Source: Brachycybe producta
Taxonomy: Eukaryota; Arthropoda; Diplopoda; Playtdesmida; Andrognathidae
Direction of reading: 5' to 3'
Length of the DNA: 64,000 nucleotides
Assembly: GCA_036925085.1 (NCBI GenBank)
Contig: JAUPFP010000008.1
Span: 5,656,277-5,720,276, forward strand
Part shown: positions 12,201 through 26,172 of the stretch, piece after piece
How the letters are laid out: each line of letters begins with the position of its first letter
Position numbering within the stretch: the first letter of the stretch is position 1
Position numbers and translations under genes: made by a program
Notes under the pieces: generated by a model
Told to the model about the DNA's origin: nothing
Database searches by the model: none
What the model saw: only the letters and a program-made list of their open reading frames with translations

Positions 12201-15200
12201 GTGTGCCGAATGTTTGGCGATTAAAAAATTCTGATAAAATTGTAAGTGTTTCACAAATGTTCGTTGGGACATTTTGATAAATTCCAACGAACATCTTCAC
12301 AATCATTAAAGAAAGCGTGAATATCTTCTGAACATTCGCCAAATACTAAATATTCAAAAATCTCGTGTGGGCGCACGTATAAAAGGAGATAAACACAGGA
12401 CAGTACCACGGGCCGTGTATCAGTGAACACCAAACCATTGAACCTTAAGTCTGACGAAACACAGAGCCGTCAAAAACGGTGACGATGGTTCTCTGACAGT
12501 TACTACAAAAAGAGACTGGACTAAACTACCAGGCCATCATCTGGCCACTCAAGATATACTGATATATTGGTAAATCAATCATATTAAACATATTGTAATT
12601 ATGAACACCAGTTCTGATGGTGTAAAATTAGCAAAAAAAATTGGTGTTCTTGATTTATGCGAATTTGCTTTATCACAATTTTTAATGTATTTGAATAGGT
12701 TTTTTTTAAAGAAAACACTGATTATTACAATTAATATTTTTTAAAAAAAAACGCGTTTTTAAGTAAAATTAATTTTTTTATATTAATGCATTTTAGATGC
12801 ATTATTATATAAGAGTACTACAACAATCCCTATCCCACCCACATCTTATATTCCTATCTAAAAAGAAGATGCTGGTTTGCAACGTGAATACCAAATGTAA
12901 AAACACGTACAGTATAAGTCTAAATAACAGAAACCAGTATTTTGCATATATTTTTCAGTTGACATAGACCAAATAAGAATTTGTTAACATCGTTCTTTCA
13001 CTCGAATGAAACACAGTGGTGATAGATAGGTATTGAAAAAGATAAAGAGGGAATCTTCAGCCAATATCGAAGATTTGTATGTAAAACAAGTCAGCTTATG
13101 TACATGTATGTGTACAGTATATACCTCCTATATGCACTTATATAAGGACCTGAGGAATACAAGTTTCGATTTGAGACTTGTCGTGTACGTGTGTTTTATA
13201 TACAATGTGCAAAACACTCTGATAACTACATGGTGGCACTACAAAGAAGAAGAAGAAGAAAAAATTACACACAAGATAATCTACAAAAAGCAACAAAAAA
13301 CACACTGTTGTAAACACAGCCTTAGATAAACTACACAACATACACAAAAAGATACTGTGTATACAAGTATATTACCTATATACATGTATATACAACATAT
13401 ATATATACAGATAGGCTTAGATGATGAGGGTACATCTTTTACTGCTCAAAACCTATAGTTTTGTAGTAAATTGCCTTCAGAAACAAATTGAGCAAGACTT
13501 TGTGCCCGGAATAAACTAGAAAATTACAAGCTGAGGTGCACTCAACTTAGTATGCAATGGAGAGAACTTCACAATTGACTGTAAAAATGAACAACAACTA
13601 CTAGGCCTACTACTACTACTATATTGCTTACCTACTGTATGTTATTCACTATAGGACTGTAATATATGTACTGACACAAAACGATGGTTTAATATGGCGC
13701 TTTGCAACTATTATATTATAGGGTGACTCTCTTTTTGCCACAATGACTCAACTAATACAAATAGACTTAAGCTTAATTCAGATACCAAATTATGACAACA
13801 ATAGAAAATAAAAACTTCATTCAATATAGGTAGACCTACACATATACATATATAACTATAGTGGGCACATTGGTACATTGTAAACAATAGACAACTTTAT
13901 GGTCAGCTCATTCTTCTCAAGATGGTCCAGTTTAAGCTGAAAAGTGTCTGAATATTGGTGAATTTTCGCATTGAAAATTCGCAGTCGATGCGAAAGTCAC
14001 CATCAGATTTTATCAACAATTGACAAACTTAACACAGTTATGTCAATCATTTTCACTGAAATTATTTTCTTTCTTAAGGGGATATAATTCAATAATGCTG
14101 AATACAAAAACAAATGAGCTTCTAAACCTTCCTTACAAGATGTCAGGTAGTGACAGGCAAGAGTCCAATTGCAACTTTTAAAATGCATTATCAAAAGCAG
14201 AAGTTACACACAAATATTACAGAAATTCCTATATGCTCTGATTCTGTTTTTAAGATGCAGTGTCATATTTTCACACAAAAAATAACCTTGAAATAGCATT
14301 TCCTTTGTCTTATTTCGAATAAAGTCAAATTTTGTTAAAAATGGGCACCATTACCCAAATATACACTAATTCGAAGATTACTTGAAGTTCGTTTTTTTTT
14401 GGACAAAAACCTTCTAGCATTTATTTAAAAGTTCAAAACTAAATTCTGCCCTTGACTGATTACAAAAATTAACAACTTAAGTGCTAAGACACAGTAAAGA
14501 ACTTTAAAAATGTCGTTTTGGTGTATTTACATGTTAGGAATCAATTACATTTTTGTGAGACACCGTGTACAGCAGTGATATATGTCCTATGATAATAGTT
14601 GCATCATGTAAGCCAAGTATCTTTTGTATATACGAAACTGAACAGAGCTGAAATCTAAAAGATGCAGCTCATTGTTCCCAAAAGACCTTTTCAAAGTATT
14701 ATCCAGTTGAGTTCATCGTTGTTTGATGAACTTGATTGTGCCCTAATCATATCAGTAGATATCGAAAAGTGAGTGAGTGATGGGCTAATAAGGTTTATTA
14801 GAAAGATGTATACAAGACAGAGGAAGCCTAAACGACCTGTGATTGATGATATTTGTATGTCGGCACACGACAAAGTGATGCCAACAACAATAACAACAAC
14901 AAAAAGTAGTATCTTTGCAAAGTATTTATTCTATATATACTTTAGGTCCTAATCTGAAGAGATAAATAAAAAAAAACTCCAATCAAGCTCAGGGCATCAC
15001 CATCTAGAGCAGGGTCCTTATTTTTTTTTGTGAACAACAATAACAACAACAAACTGATTATTCCTTTGGGAAGATTCTTAAAAAAAAGACGAGGAAAAAA
15101 ACACATCAAAATTCTTAACCTGAAGCAATAGAAAAAATAACAGCAAATTGGAAAGATCTCACTTTTTGTTTATAAACAGTACCTTTAAAAATATAATATT

Positions 15201-17235
15201 TCATAATTTCTGAAAATATATTGAAAAGTTTATAATAAAAAAAAAAACGTGAAACCAAACCATAGTGTCCTTTGAGAAAGACAAAGCAAAGCAAGTCGTG
15301 AAGTTTTCAGCAATTTGTTCAACATGTTTATAAATCGAGCTGAGAAATTCGGGAACGAAAATGAAGTCAAATTCAAGAGGGATTAAGAATTCGAAATATG
15401 CAAAATTAGGAGAAAAAAATTGAGAAGACAAAAAAAATGATCGTTTTTTGGGAAAAAATATCCCAAATAAAATTGGGATTTTCAAAACTTATTTGCTCAA
15501 ATATCAATATAATTAAATTGGATAACAATTCGGGTTTTTTTCATGTGTTCTTGAAGCAAACTTAATTGGCCTCACATTTTATTTTAGAAATTGTTTTATA
15601 GCCTATCTATCCTTATATTTTATTTAGTTTCAGATTATAAATTTGCGTAAATCGAACATGCAGTTTCAGTGAAAAAATTCAAATCTAAAAAATTCCAATC
15701 ATTCCATCATTTTCGGGAATTCGAGAAGATACTTTTTTTTACCGGAGAATATTAGGATTTAAATGTTGAGTGCAATCAACTTAATTACATGTAAATAATG
15801 TAATGCACTTTAATTATCGCCATTCTGACATTTTTGCTGTTTCGGAAATGTTTCCTAATTTTGCAATAATGTAAAATAAAATCTCTTTAAAATATATTAG
15901 AATAAATACGTAAAAAAATGTCATATTAAAACCGCGTTTTAGAACACGTTTTCACAAATATTTTAAACCCAGTTTTATATGACTTTTATGTTGTTAAGTT
16001 TTCTGAATTCATAGTGAAGATGATCTGAGCTAAAAATGCAAAAGTTTTAGTAAAGTTCACACTCCACTCTTCGTTATCATTTCATTATCTTTTCCAATAT
16101 AATGGGGACTAAAATGCTGAAGGCCAATTTCAGTTAATGTCATTTGTCCAATTATTTAGCATCAGTCGTCAATCGACCCTACTAAAGGTACACATAAATT
16201 GTATAGTGGTGTATTCTATATAGCTAAAAATCAAATTAAGGGGGTGCTTTTTCATAAAAAAAAGAAGAAGAAAAGTGGAAAAAAAAGAGAAGAGTATATA
16301 ATTTTAAACGCGATGAAAAACGGTTGCCCTTTTTTTCCGGTCCTGTATCATCAACATCTGTGCTGTCTGACATAATTTTATTCAAATTTCAATATTGGCT
16401 TTCATTTAGGACAAGAGATTATGGCACTTTAGGTCTCTCAATTTACCCTTCTCATATTCTTACAAATGTTTCCTAATAAGCTTAAATGCACTAAATTTGA
16501 AAGTAGAATGATGCATTTGCAACATAAGAGGTTGCAATTTCCAATATTCATACCGTTAGTGTTAAAGTTTTTTTTTTTTTGGTGAATATATTTCTCTGTC
16601 AAAATTATATAAAGACATGCTATATTATATGCATAGATATTATCTTCAACATTTTATAACTTGTAAGACACTTATACATCTATTATAGCCTATATATGTG
16701 TGTGTGACTTACCAATAAAGATGAAACACAAATTTTACAGGTTAAGAAAAGAAACTTTTTTGTGCTACCATGAAGTTGTTTAAGACAAAAACTGTAAAAA
16801 AAAATAATAAAAATAACGAATAAATAATCATTGAATTTTATAAAAAATTAAAAATACAATGTTACATTCATGATGTTAATAAGGCTGGCGCAAATGGCAA
16901 ATCATCAAAACATAAAAACACCTTACTCAATAAGAGAAAAATGCACGGACAAAATGTTGTACTCGTTGGCAATGCATATAATTGTGTACCTCCCCCAACG
17001 TAATAATACATTTTTAGACTTTTTAGTGGTGTCAGGACGCTCTTTGCTAGAAATATAATGAAGAAATTCGATATGCAAGAAGTTAGCAGTAGTGTTGTGG
17101 ATTTCTGTAAAATAAGACTAGTACAGAAGTTTTTTTTTGAAGAAATCCAGTGAATAAATTCTTCGAACTTTTTGCAAAGTACAGGTGCCAAAAACTTGCA
17201 GAATTTTGCAAACTTTTTTCTGTTTAGTTTCAGCA

Positions 17236-17269
17236 GAATTCTGAATTCTGAATTCTGAATTCAGAATTC
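17236..17269. repeat. TGAATTC tandem repeat ending in a perfect palindrome
   Basis: GAATTC units spaced 7 bp apart; the last 20 bp (17250-17269, GAATTCTGAATTCAGAATTC) equal their own reverse complement. Confidence 0.9.
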
Positions 17270-17800
17270 TTCTAGCAGGGCTTAATCATTTTTTAGTTTG
17301 AGATTTTGTTTTGAAGAACAGTCAGTATATTTGGCAAAGTCAAAGACTTTAAATTTAAAAAAAAATATAATTTCTGTAATTTTAATACTTTTGGGGGTCT
17401 GTGTTGAGCACTAGTTTCTGAGGTCGTTTTGATTTTTAATTATCAAAATACTAGACAGTCAATTGTTGCGTACTGTTATATTGGCCACTTGCTGAAATGC
17501 CTAAACAGGTCTTGTTGTATGGCATGATACACATTAAATCTTGTTTAAAAATTACTACAATTTCTGATACGCTCGTATAATAAAAAATAGGACCTTGATA
17601 CACAAAAGTTTCATTCAATTCATAAATTTGTCACATCCTGTACACATTTTCTTCTTTAAACAAAAACAAAAACAGATTTTCCTAATAAGAAACATTGCAG
17701 GGGGAAAAAAAATCTGTATTATCATCATCATCAGATAATTTTTAAAATCAACTTTCATTTAATTAGAGCAACAATGCAAGTCCGCATACACATTGTACCC

Positions 17801-17819
17801 ATATATATATATATATATA
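17801..17819. repeat. (AT)n microsatellite
   Basis: Perfect dinucleotide run. A similar run is at 25233-25254. Confidence 0.9.
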
Positions 17820-20487
17820 AAGGGCTAGATTAAAAGTAATTAGGCTAATGCTTTCATAACTATAATAGGAAAATGATAAAATAAGCAGCAGGATTACAAC
17901 CAAATTAAAAGATGATATAATAAATATATAGACGGCGGCCAGTTAATATCACTACACAAAAAATATGCATTGTATAATAAACACAATAGATATTTTGAAA
18001 AAGGGAAAAGAAAGGGGCGTTTAGAAAATATCTGCTAACATGCAACGTTCATATATTCAAATACTAAAGTTAATAATAAGGTACATAAAAGATTAGACTT
18101 ATACGCTGTGTGTGTGTATGTGTGGAATAAAAGATTAAGAGGGTTTCCGCACTTTCAAGAATCAAATTACAAAACATAAGCACACACGCAATACATCATA
18201 ACATTTTCAAATTGAAAAGAAATCCTATTTAACAACCACCAAATTTATACCATTTGAAACAAGAACCAACATTAATGGCTACCAACCACCACACAAACAT
18301 AGAGACATGCACCAACATTACACACAAATTAAAAGTAGTAACGAAATATGCACAAGGATGAGAATCATCTTTTATAAAGTGAAAGAAGTAGGACATCTGT
18401 AGATCCTACATAATTATTAAAAATAGCCATTGCAAAATATGCGAATATAAAAGAGCAATACCATTAAACAACATTAAGAAGAAATTGAAAGTGTTTTAAT
18501 AATAATTGGGGCCACGTAATTGCATTTTTATGTTGATATTTTTTTTTAAAAAATGGCAATTTTAAATCCTCAATTTTAACCAAAGTAAAAAAAAATCGTC
18601 TTATAACTTTTAAATTTTTCTGTCCATTTAGTTTTTTCAAAATATCGACATGAAAATATCCTTACATGTATGTGTGCTTCAGTAATTCTTCTATAGTCTT
18701 CAAAATATTTTCACATTTTTCTTAACGTAGTTTTGCAAATGCAGAGTAGCCATAGTTGTAGAGATATTTTCCCGTGAAAGATAGCTGTAATAATTTTAAG
18801 ACAATCTCAAAATGTAAGTATATTTCTTTTTACAAACACCTGTTCCCATAAAAAAAAAAAATAAATGTAAGTTTCAAATATGAATGTCATCGTTACATTC
18901 AATAGAAGGTTTTTATCTTATTTTTATATTGAATTAGACAGGTGTAGAGAGCGAGTAAGAGCATAAAATGTAGTCCTGATATAGTTAGTTGCATTCATGG
19001 CATCCTTGAACCTTAATTCCAAGGCAAAATCAACGTTGCACAATACCATGTTCAGTAAAAAATTCGAACGAAATTTCAATTTTTGTTTGTGTTTTATAAA
19101 TATTATTCCTACAAAATCACAAATGTAGAACTAATTGAGAAAGTAGTTCTACAAACAAAATTAAAAGAATAGCAATAATAATGAATCAGCTAAGGTATCC
19201 TTGTGTGAATTGTCAGCCACAAAATTAAAACATTTTAAAAAACAATAAACGTTGCAAACATGTACACGTAAATTTAAAATGCTTTAAATAAAACCTATTT
19301 TACGAAAACTGCAAAAAGAATTTAAAATGTAGAATGATATTAAAGTGGAAAATTAATTATTCTAGTGTATCTACAAGAAGAAGAAAAAAACAGATGTGGA
19401 CTTGGAAGGCCAACCTCTAAAACATGTATTTATAATTTTGAATATAACAAAAGAGTAACCAAAATAATATTGAACAAACACATGAGAAGTCTATTTAAGG
19501 TGGTGGTATATAGCTTTATGTGAGCTAAATAAAAGTGATTCAAATTGCAATTTATTCAGAGAGTATATAAAGTTAAATTTGGTTAATTTCCTCTGATGGG
19601 AACACAAGCGGTTCTCTTTCAAAAGTGGTCAATTGAGAGCTGAAGAGCACACAAACACATACAGAAAAAACACAACACAATTAATATATCTTCATCCCCT
19701 TTGATAAATTTCATTTAACATTGAATTGACTATTAATTTGTCCATTAGGCACTAACTTAGCATGAAGTTGAACCCAAAAGTGAACCTGAAAAATTAGGTC
19801 TAGAATGTACTATAGCTCACTAAATGAGGAGGGAGTACTACATAGAACACAGACTAACATTTCAAATTACAATAATTTTGAACTATCCTAATTCGCCTAC
19901 ACATGATGTAGAATAAACCCTATTGTGGTGAATACAATTCATATGGGAATCAAATGTCTAAATGCCTTTTCATTTCATCTATGAAGGAAAAAAGACCCTT
20001 CAAAACCATTGGAAATTGGATATAGGCGGGAATGGGATTTAAAAAAACAAGAATATGAATAAATATTGATAACATATAACAGTTAAAAGCTCTTGTAGTT
20101 AGTCACTAGGAGGAGCGCTGCATGCATACATGCCCAATAAGCATACATTGTAGACCTACATGCCTACAAGACACAAGATGATAATAATGCAAGCTGTCAA
20201 AAATATGGAAAGGGTGCCCCCACATATGACATATGCAACTACAATGCATGATTGGCTTGTTAATTCAAGTCTCTTCGGTGTAGAAAGACAAGAGATGAAA
20301 CATAAAACAATTTTACACGTATAAAACTATTTAAGAGAAAAATTACAAGTCGGTAAAAATCCGTCAAATTGAATCAAGGCGTTTCTGCGACGTCCTCTTC
20401 AGGGCAATTTTTACAAGATGCATCATCAGCATCAGAACAACTAAAGAGTGAAAAATGTAGCTCGTTTTTTTGCTCATGAAATCACCC

Positions 20488-20569
20488 TAAAGCACTCAAC
20501 CTCTCTATATACAGCATATACAGTATATATTATATATATATACTGTATATAGAGAGGTTGAGTGCTTTA
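20488..20569. repeat. Perfect hairpin, 27-bp arms
   Basis: Arm 20488-20514 (TAAAGCACTCAACCTCTCTA followed by TATACAG) is the exact reverse complement of 20543-20569. The 28-bp spacer is itself TA-rich and partly self-complementary. A young foldback insertion or hairpin-forming repeat; no gene around it. Confidence 0.85.
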
Positions 20570-23500
20570 TACAACATAGAAAACACACTGCTCTGTATAT
20601 CATACATAAGATCTAGACAATTTTGAAGTCAAATTTTTAACAATAAAAAAAGAATACCAACGGGAAATAAAAAAAATAATGCACACACACACACAGATAT
20701 AGAAAGTGTCCATTAAACTTTATAGAACCAACCGTAGATGAATTTTAGCAACTTGTATAGCTGCAAGATAAGAAATCTAATGACAAAAATAGAAGTCAAA
20801 GTGACTTCTAACGCAGCAAAAAAAACCATATGAGAGGGCCCTGAGCAAACTCTCTACCAATTTATGCCTGATATATCAGGTAGCTCAATACAAATTGCAG
20901 CTTGTTCATCAGCTTTTTTTATATATATATAAACCATTTAAATTAGAAAGCTCAAATATGAAGCACTTTCCAATTAACGTTTGAAATTTCATATCTTAAA
21001 ATGTAAAAAAAATATTAGAAAATATTTAACCAGCTAAATATGGCTCAGTTTTTTTAATTTATAATAATATTTGTTTGTCTAAACACAGTACATAGCTTGC
21101 ACTGGAAAGGACGACCCCGTGGTAAAAACACCACTTATGAGCGAGCAATGTCAATTACAACAGAAATACAAACATTTGAACAAATTGTATAAGATAGAAA
21201 AATAAGAAAGATCGAAAAAAACTAATCAACAAAGTAACAAAAGTTAACGACACGAACATAATTGGTCTAAACTACCACGGAGCCAGCAGGATAAATCTAT
21301 CCTAACTACATGTATTGCCTCTTAATTTCTTAAAACATGGAACAAGTAGGTAACACAACATTACTATTGGGTAAAGAGATCCGTACAGGGATAAAGGTGG
21401 ATACAGTTGTGGATACATTTAAATGAATTATTTCTTAGAAGCAATATTAAGCAAATTAATCCAAAGTGCGGTAGAAACTAGAATAGTATTTGAGAATTTG
21501 TTGTCTCATCATGGTGATATGTTTAAAAATTAACTTAAGGTAATTTAAAAAAAAAATCTTTAACATTTGTTCCGCAGAATTTAAATAAAATTCTTAACCA
21601 CATAAAATGATCTAGGTCTAAATTCAAATATAGTGTAGCACAAAAACCTAACACGAATAATAATTTAATCATCATCGAAATTAACAAATAACTGATTTTA
21701 ATCTTTTTAGCTATACATTATAAAATGTTGTCCTTGACAACACTTACTTTAAATACAGTATTGCAAATTTTGGTATCAATTAACTTTTTTTGACAATTTA
21801 TTAAATACTAATAAATAATTTAATAATTACTTTTTGAAATGTCTCACATTTATTGTCATACATTGAACGTGACATGCACAAATTTCACCAGTTAGGGCCA
21901 AAAATATGAAGAAAAAAAAACTGGTCTCAAATAATAAAGTAGACCCATATATAAAGGGCAACCCCAACCAATCATAAGTGAAAACAGCCCATTTAATACT
22001 AATAAAAGCCTCCATCTGGATAGTTTACAGTCCTATGATGGAATATAATATAAAAGAATAAAAGCTTGAAGGACTTGATGGCATTAGTGATCAGTGGAAA
22101 GGAACAAGATGAAATATTTATCTTGTATGGCATCACTTCCTATTGTCAAAATGTGTTATTGCAAACAACAACAGACACACACACGTTTATAAGGACCTCC
22201 TCTATTTCTCTATAGGCATTAATATATAAAAGCATTTTCCCTTTCTTTCTTTTTTTTTTTTTTTTTTGCAACACTTATATAGAAACCTCCAAGAAAAATG
22301 CCATGGAAAGCTAAGAGCTAAACCATATATTTTCAGGGTAAAACTAACAAGAAACAAAGTCAGGCTAAAAAGAAAAAAGGGATTCTTTTTTTTCCTTTCC
22401 AAAAATCATGCCGCAACAACATCAAAGGTATTACAAATGTTGACAGCCTGAACGAGCACCTTAAGAATGTCACAGGAATGTCTCTTAAGATGTAAGCGCT
22501 TAAGTGCATGCGCAAAAGAATAACAAGAATTACTCAGTGTGAAAAAAAAAGTAAATTAAGAAACTATTTTAAGACTTTCATATGTTCAACAATAACTTAG
22601 AAAAATTTGCATATAAATGAACTTTTCTATGTTATAATAACTGCAATGCAATGTATAAGTGAACATTTTAATACAAATATTTACTCAACAAGTAATTTAC
22701 TAAAAAAAAGTTGCTTAGCAAAACATCTAAAATAAAATAGCAAAATTTGCTAGAAATTTACAGAAATTATACTTAAAACAACAGAAACAGGTTTGGGTCT
22801 TTCTTTATAAGACTCAATGCACGTCCCCCAGTTTCCAACATCAAGCCGATAACGTAGAAATCCGAGGTCTACGTGTAGTTATAACACACTAACATCTACG
22901 TGCTTTTTTTAATAGCAACAAAAAATGTCAAACTTTCATGAAAGGACCATATTTTAAATCACATTGCTTATGTGTTTGTGTGGCCCAGATGAAGAAAAAA
23001 AATCTAGAAGCATTATTTAGGTATTAAGTTATAGTTGTGGAGTGCATATATTTGACAAGATGCCACTGTGGGTCTTGGATGAAAATCTAGGTCTCTGTTG
23101 TGCCAAATGTTTTTTTCTTCTCAAAGATGAATGATGGGATGCATCAGATTTTAAAGAGATTTTTCTCTTTGAATTCATACAATTTTATATGTACATTGTA
23201 TATTTGAAAAAAAAAAATGAAAAAAAAAAATCTATTTGCACATTACTTAAAAGCTGTTTATTACAACATGCAAAATGCAATAAGTATAAGACCTATGTAA
23301 ATCCATATAAATACATGTGTTTGTATTTCTGTTATGAGTTTGGAGTGAGGAGGAGAATCGTAATGGGAGAAAGAAATTCGAGCAGCTTAGCATGGGGTTC
23401 AAAAAGCCGTTTATAGAAAGAAAAAATCCTTTTTTAAGAGAAAAACCATTGTTTAGGAATACAGCAGCTTTTATATGTATATATTTGGGTGATGGTGTTG

Positions 23501-24191
23501 AATTTTGGTGTTCGAAATTCGTACTAGGCCAACACGAAAAAGAATATGATGACTGTTGTGTGTGTGTCTGTGTGTGAAATCTGTCAGGCAGCAAATCGCC
23601 AATCATTTAACCATTATAGAAAAGAGATGCCAGAATGATGGAGTGGTGATTGACTTTGTCGAAAAAACCTCTTTGAATTCGAAAGAAGGAACATTATAGG
23701 ATAAGAGAAAATAAAAGGGGAGGAGGTTAAAAGAAAGCAGGTGGATTATACAGTATACACATGTGTATATAAAAATGAGAAAAAGTAGTCTTTTTTGAGC
23801 GTAAATTAATCCACCCTCAGTCATGAAAAATACAGTACATTTGCGAAATAATAATAGTAATAATAATAATATTAATAATAAAGATGACAAATACAATTTG
23901 CATAAACAACGAAAACACACAATGAAAAACATATCTACGAATGTACTATAAAATTTCATTAGTATAAACTGAACTCGAATTCCATTTAAAATTAAGAAAA
24001 ATTTGAAAGTTTTTTTATATGTAATACCTCAATTTTCACATTGATGTATTTTAAAATAAGCTTTTTATGTGAGTTTCAAAGTTATCTAACTTTAAGTAGA
24101 CAGTTCTTTAGAAGGCTGTATTATTTATTTGTTGTCTATAAAACGTTTATTTTGAAAGATAAACTAAAATAAAAATACTTTTAACTTTATT

Positions 24192-24221
24192 AAGTGATTC
24201 AGCTACCATTCTAGTTTCTAA
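24192..24221. repeat. Orphan terminus of family G foldback MITE
   Basis: AGTGATTCAGCTACCATTCT followed by AGTTTCTAAC closely matches the right ends at 3692-3720 and 49230-49258. No clear left arm was found upstream, so this is probably a degraded copy. Confidence 0.5.
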
Positions 24222-25232
24222 CTCCGTTCTAGCTAGAGTATCAAAAGCACCATTTAACTTCACAACATATAATAAATATATTTTTCAAAAACCAGAAAAA
24301 GTGCCTTAAGATCAATAGTGCTCAAAACCTGAAACCAGAAGGACCAAAAAGCTCTTAAAAGAAAAAAAAAAAGAAAACTTGTAAAAATACAAAAATAAAA
24401 ACGGCCAAAAATGAAATGTTCCAAAACTATTTGGTCAGCCTCAGATGCAATGTCTCTCCATCAAGCCCCCCCCCCTGAATTAGCAGTTATCTAGCCCTAC
24501 AGCAACTGTTGTTATAAATTTTCAATAACGTAAATTAAAAAACGTTAATTGCATGGGCGTTGAATATTATTTTGATTATTGGTCACCAACATGAACTTTT
24601 ATAAAAAAAGAGAATTATTCTCTGTCCTAGTTAACGTGAGCCTATCACGTATTTATTTTATGTTGAAATAAAAATCACTTTTGATCAACAACCCAGTTAT
24701 TATTTCTTGTTGGCCTACCTCTACATAAACAGATAACCCTTTCAACACAATGCCAGAAGAGGTTTTTATCTTTAAATCATGTTAGCAATTATTAAAACCA
24801 TTTGTTTAGATTATAAAGACAAGAAGAAAAAAATGTAGCCTATATATTATTGTAAATTACAATCAAATTCTAAGTTATAATCTTGTAATATCATAGAAAA
24901 AGATAAACAGAAAATCAGTTCACGCAAGCGCATTCTGCTTAAAGAAAAGAAAAACAATGGAAACCCAAAAAGGAGAATAAAATTTTGAATGAAAGAAATT
25001 CGGTCTAGAAAGACAAAATCGCAGGTTTAGTTGATAGGAAAAAAAAATGACTAATGTGCAAGTGTGCGGAGGGTAAGCCGGGTAGAAGGGGAAAATAATA
25101 ATGGGAAAATATAACAACTCTTCATTGCCAAAGCTTTTCAGTTAAAGCCTAAAACTAAGATCTTGGACTAAACGATTACAGCGCCATTGTTTACTTTGAA
25201 TGGTAGCAAAATGAAGGATAAATATGGCTGTC

Positions 25233-25254
<22 letters not shown>
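25233..25254. repeat. (TA)n microsatellite
   Basis: Perfect dinucleotide run followed by a T tract. Confidence 0.9.
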
Positions 25255-25263
<9 letters not shown>

Positions 25264-26036
25264 CTGGTAACCTACGCCAATACAAAACATCATCTAAATC
25301 AACCTCAGTGTTGTATTTGGAAAGAGATTGCATTGTATGTGTGATTATCATTTGATGGGTTTAACATGGAACAAAAATGCTCTCAATGAATTCTGTCATC
25401 AGAGACAATTATAGGCACCATTTGAGAAAATTACGAATTTATATATAGAATGAATGGAAGGAAGGAGCTTTGCTTAATGCACTTCTTTTCATCCAATTTT
25501 CTCTTGTGCTGTTTTGTAGCTTTACAATAACTCATTGAGGTTGCTTATACAGACACAAAAGCCAAAACAAAAATAATATATTGCACTCCATAACCGAGTG
25601 TATGGTGTGTCAAAGTAGTTAAAAATGGCCGTGTATATTTTGCAGAATACATTTAGTACGTTTTCAAACTCAACAGTTATTCAAACTAGTGTTATAGCCC
25701 ATGATGATATCCTTTTCGACAAATAACACCAAAATTATCAATATATGACGTCACGTCTTTGATATATCCGAATTGCGAATTGAAGTTTACAGGATCAAAT
25801 ATTTAAATGACCCACCTCACTGGATAACTTATCAGGATTCAGGAACTTTCTTAGCCTCTGTTAAATATAAGTGGGAACTTCTACACTGAAGAGAAAAATG
25901 TAATATGGTGAGGAGGACTACAGAAGAGAATATGGCAAGGTCATTCTCGCCTTTTATTCAAGGTCATTTTGACATCCTTTTGATGACATGTTTCCCCTCA
26001 GCAGCATAAAGAGGAATTCCAGTTCCAAAGGCTTTA

Positions 26037-26172
26037 GGGTTGTATTCTTACTAATTACTACTAAGTCAAAGCAAGTGCTAAGCTAATCAACTTTAACATG
26101 ACATTTCCTATCAAAAATTCATGAGTTTAGTATTTCCTTAGACTTAGTAATTATTAATTAAGAATACGACTC
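26037..26172. mobile_element. PIF/Harbinger-like MITE, TTA target duplication (family H3)
   Basis: Left end GGGTTGTATTCTTACTAATT; the right end read in reverse complement is GAGTCGTATTCTTAATTAAT. Both continue into AATTACTA and CTAAGTC, so the arms pair for about 45 bp of a 136-bp element. TTA lies on both sides (26034-26036, 26173-26175). No coding capacity. Confidence 0.65.

Larger units (their letters stand above)
9266..20487. other. AT-rich intergenic stretch with simple repeats
   Basis: No convincing exon. Visible items: an 11-bp hairpin (12257-12294) and TATAAAAGG (12378) described in the findings, a 20-bp perfect palindrome inside TGAATTC repeats (17236-17269), (TA)n at 17801-17819, and two similar CAACAACAATAACAACAAC tracts near 14880 and 15032. 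The 146-codon frame at 11229-11669 is not recognisable and is unlikely to be real. Confidence 0.55.
20570..26036. other. AT-rich intergenic stretch
   Basis: No conserved reading frame seen. It contains (AC)n near 20682, an orphan family-G terminus at 24192-24221, a C10 run at 24466 and (TA)n at 25233-25254. Confidence 0.55.

Noticed and set aside
12251-12433. Minus-strand frame reading EIFEYLVFGECSEDIHAF
   Set aside because: Looks somewhat protein-like but is short, has no ATG at the start, and overlaps the hairpin and TATA-like block; not enough to call an exon.
20488-20569. Interpretation as a microRNA precursor
   Set aside because: A perfectly paired 27-bp stem with a TA-repeat loop and no known mature miRNA word is more like a foldback repeat.
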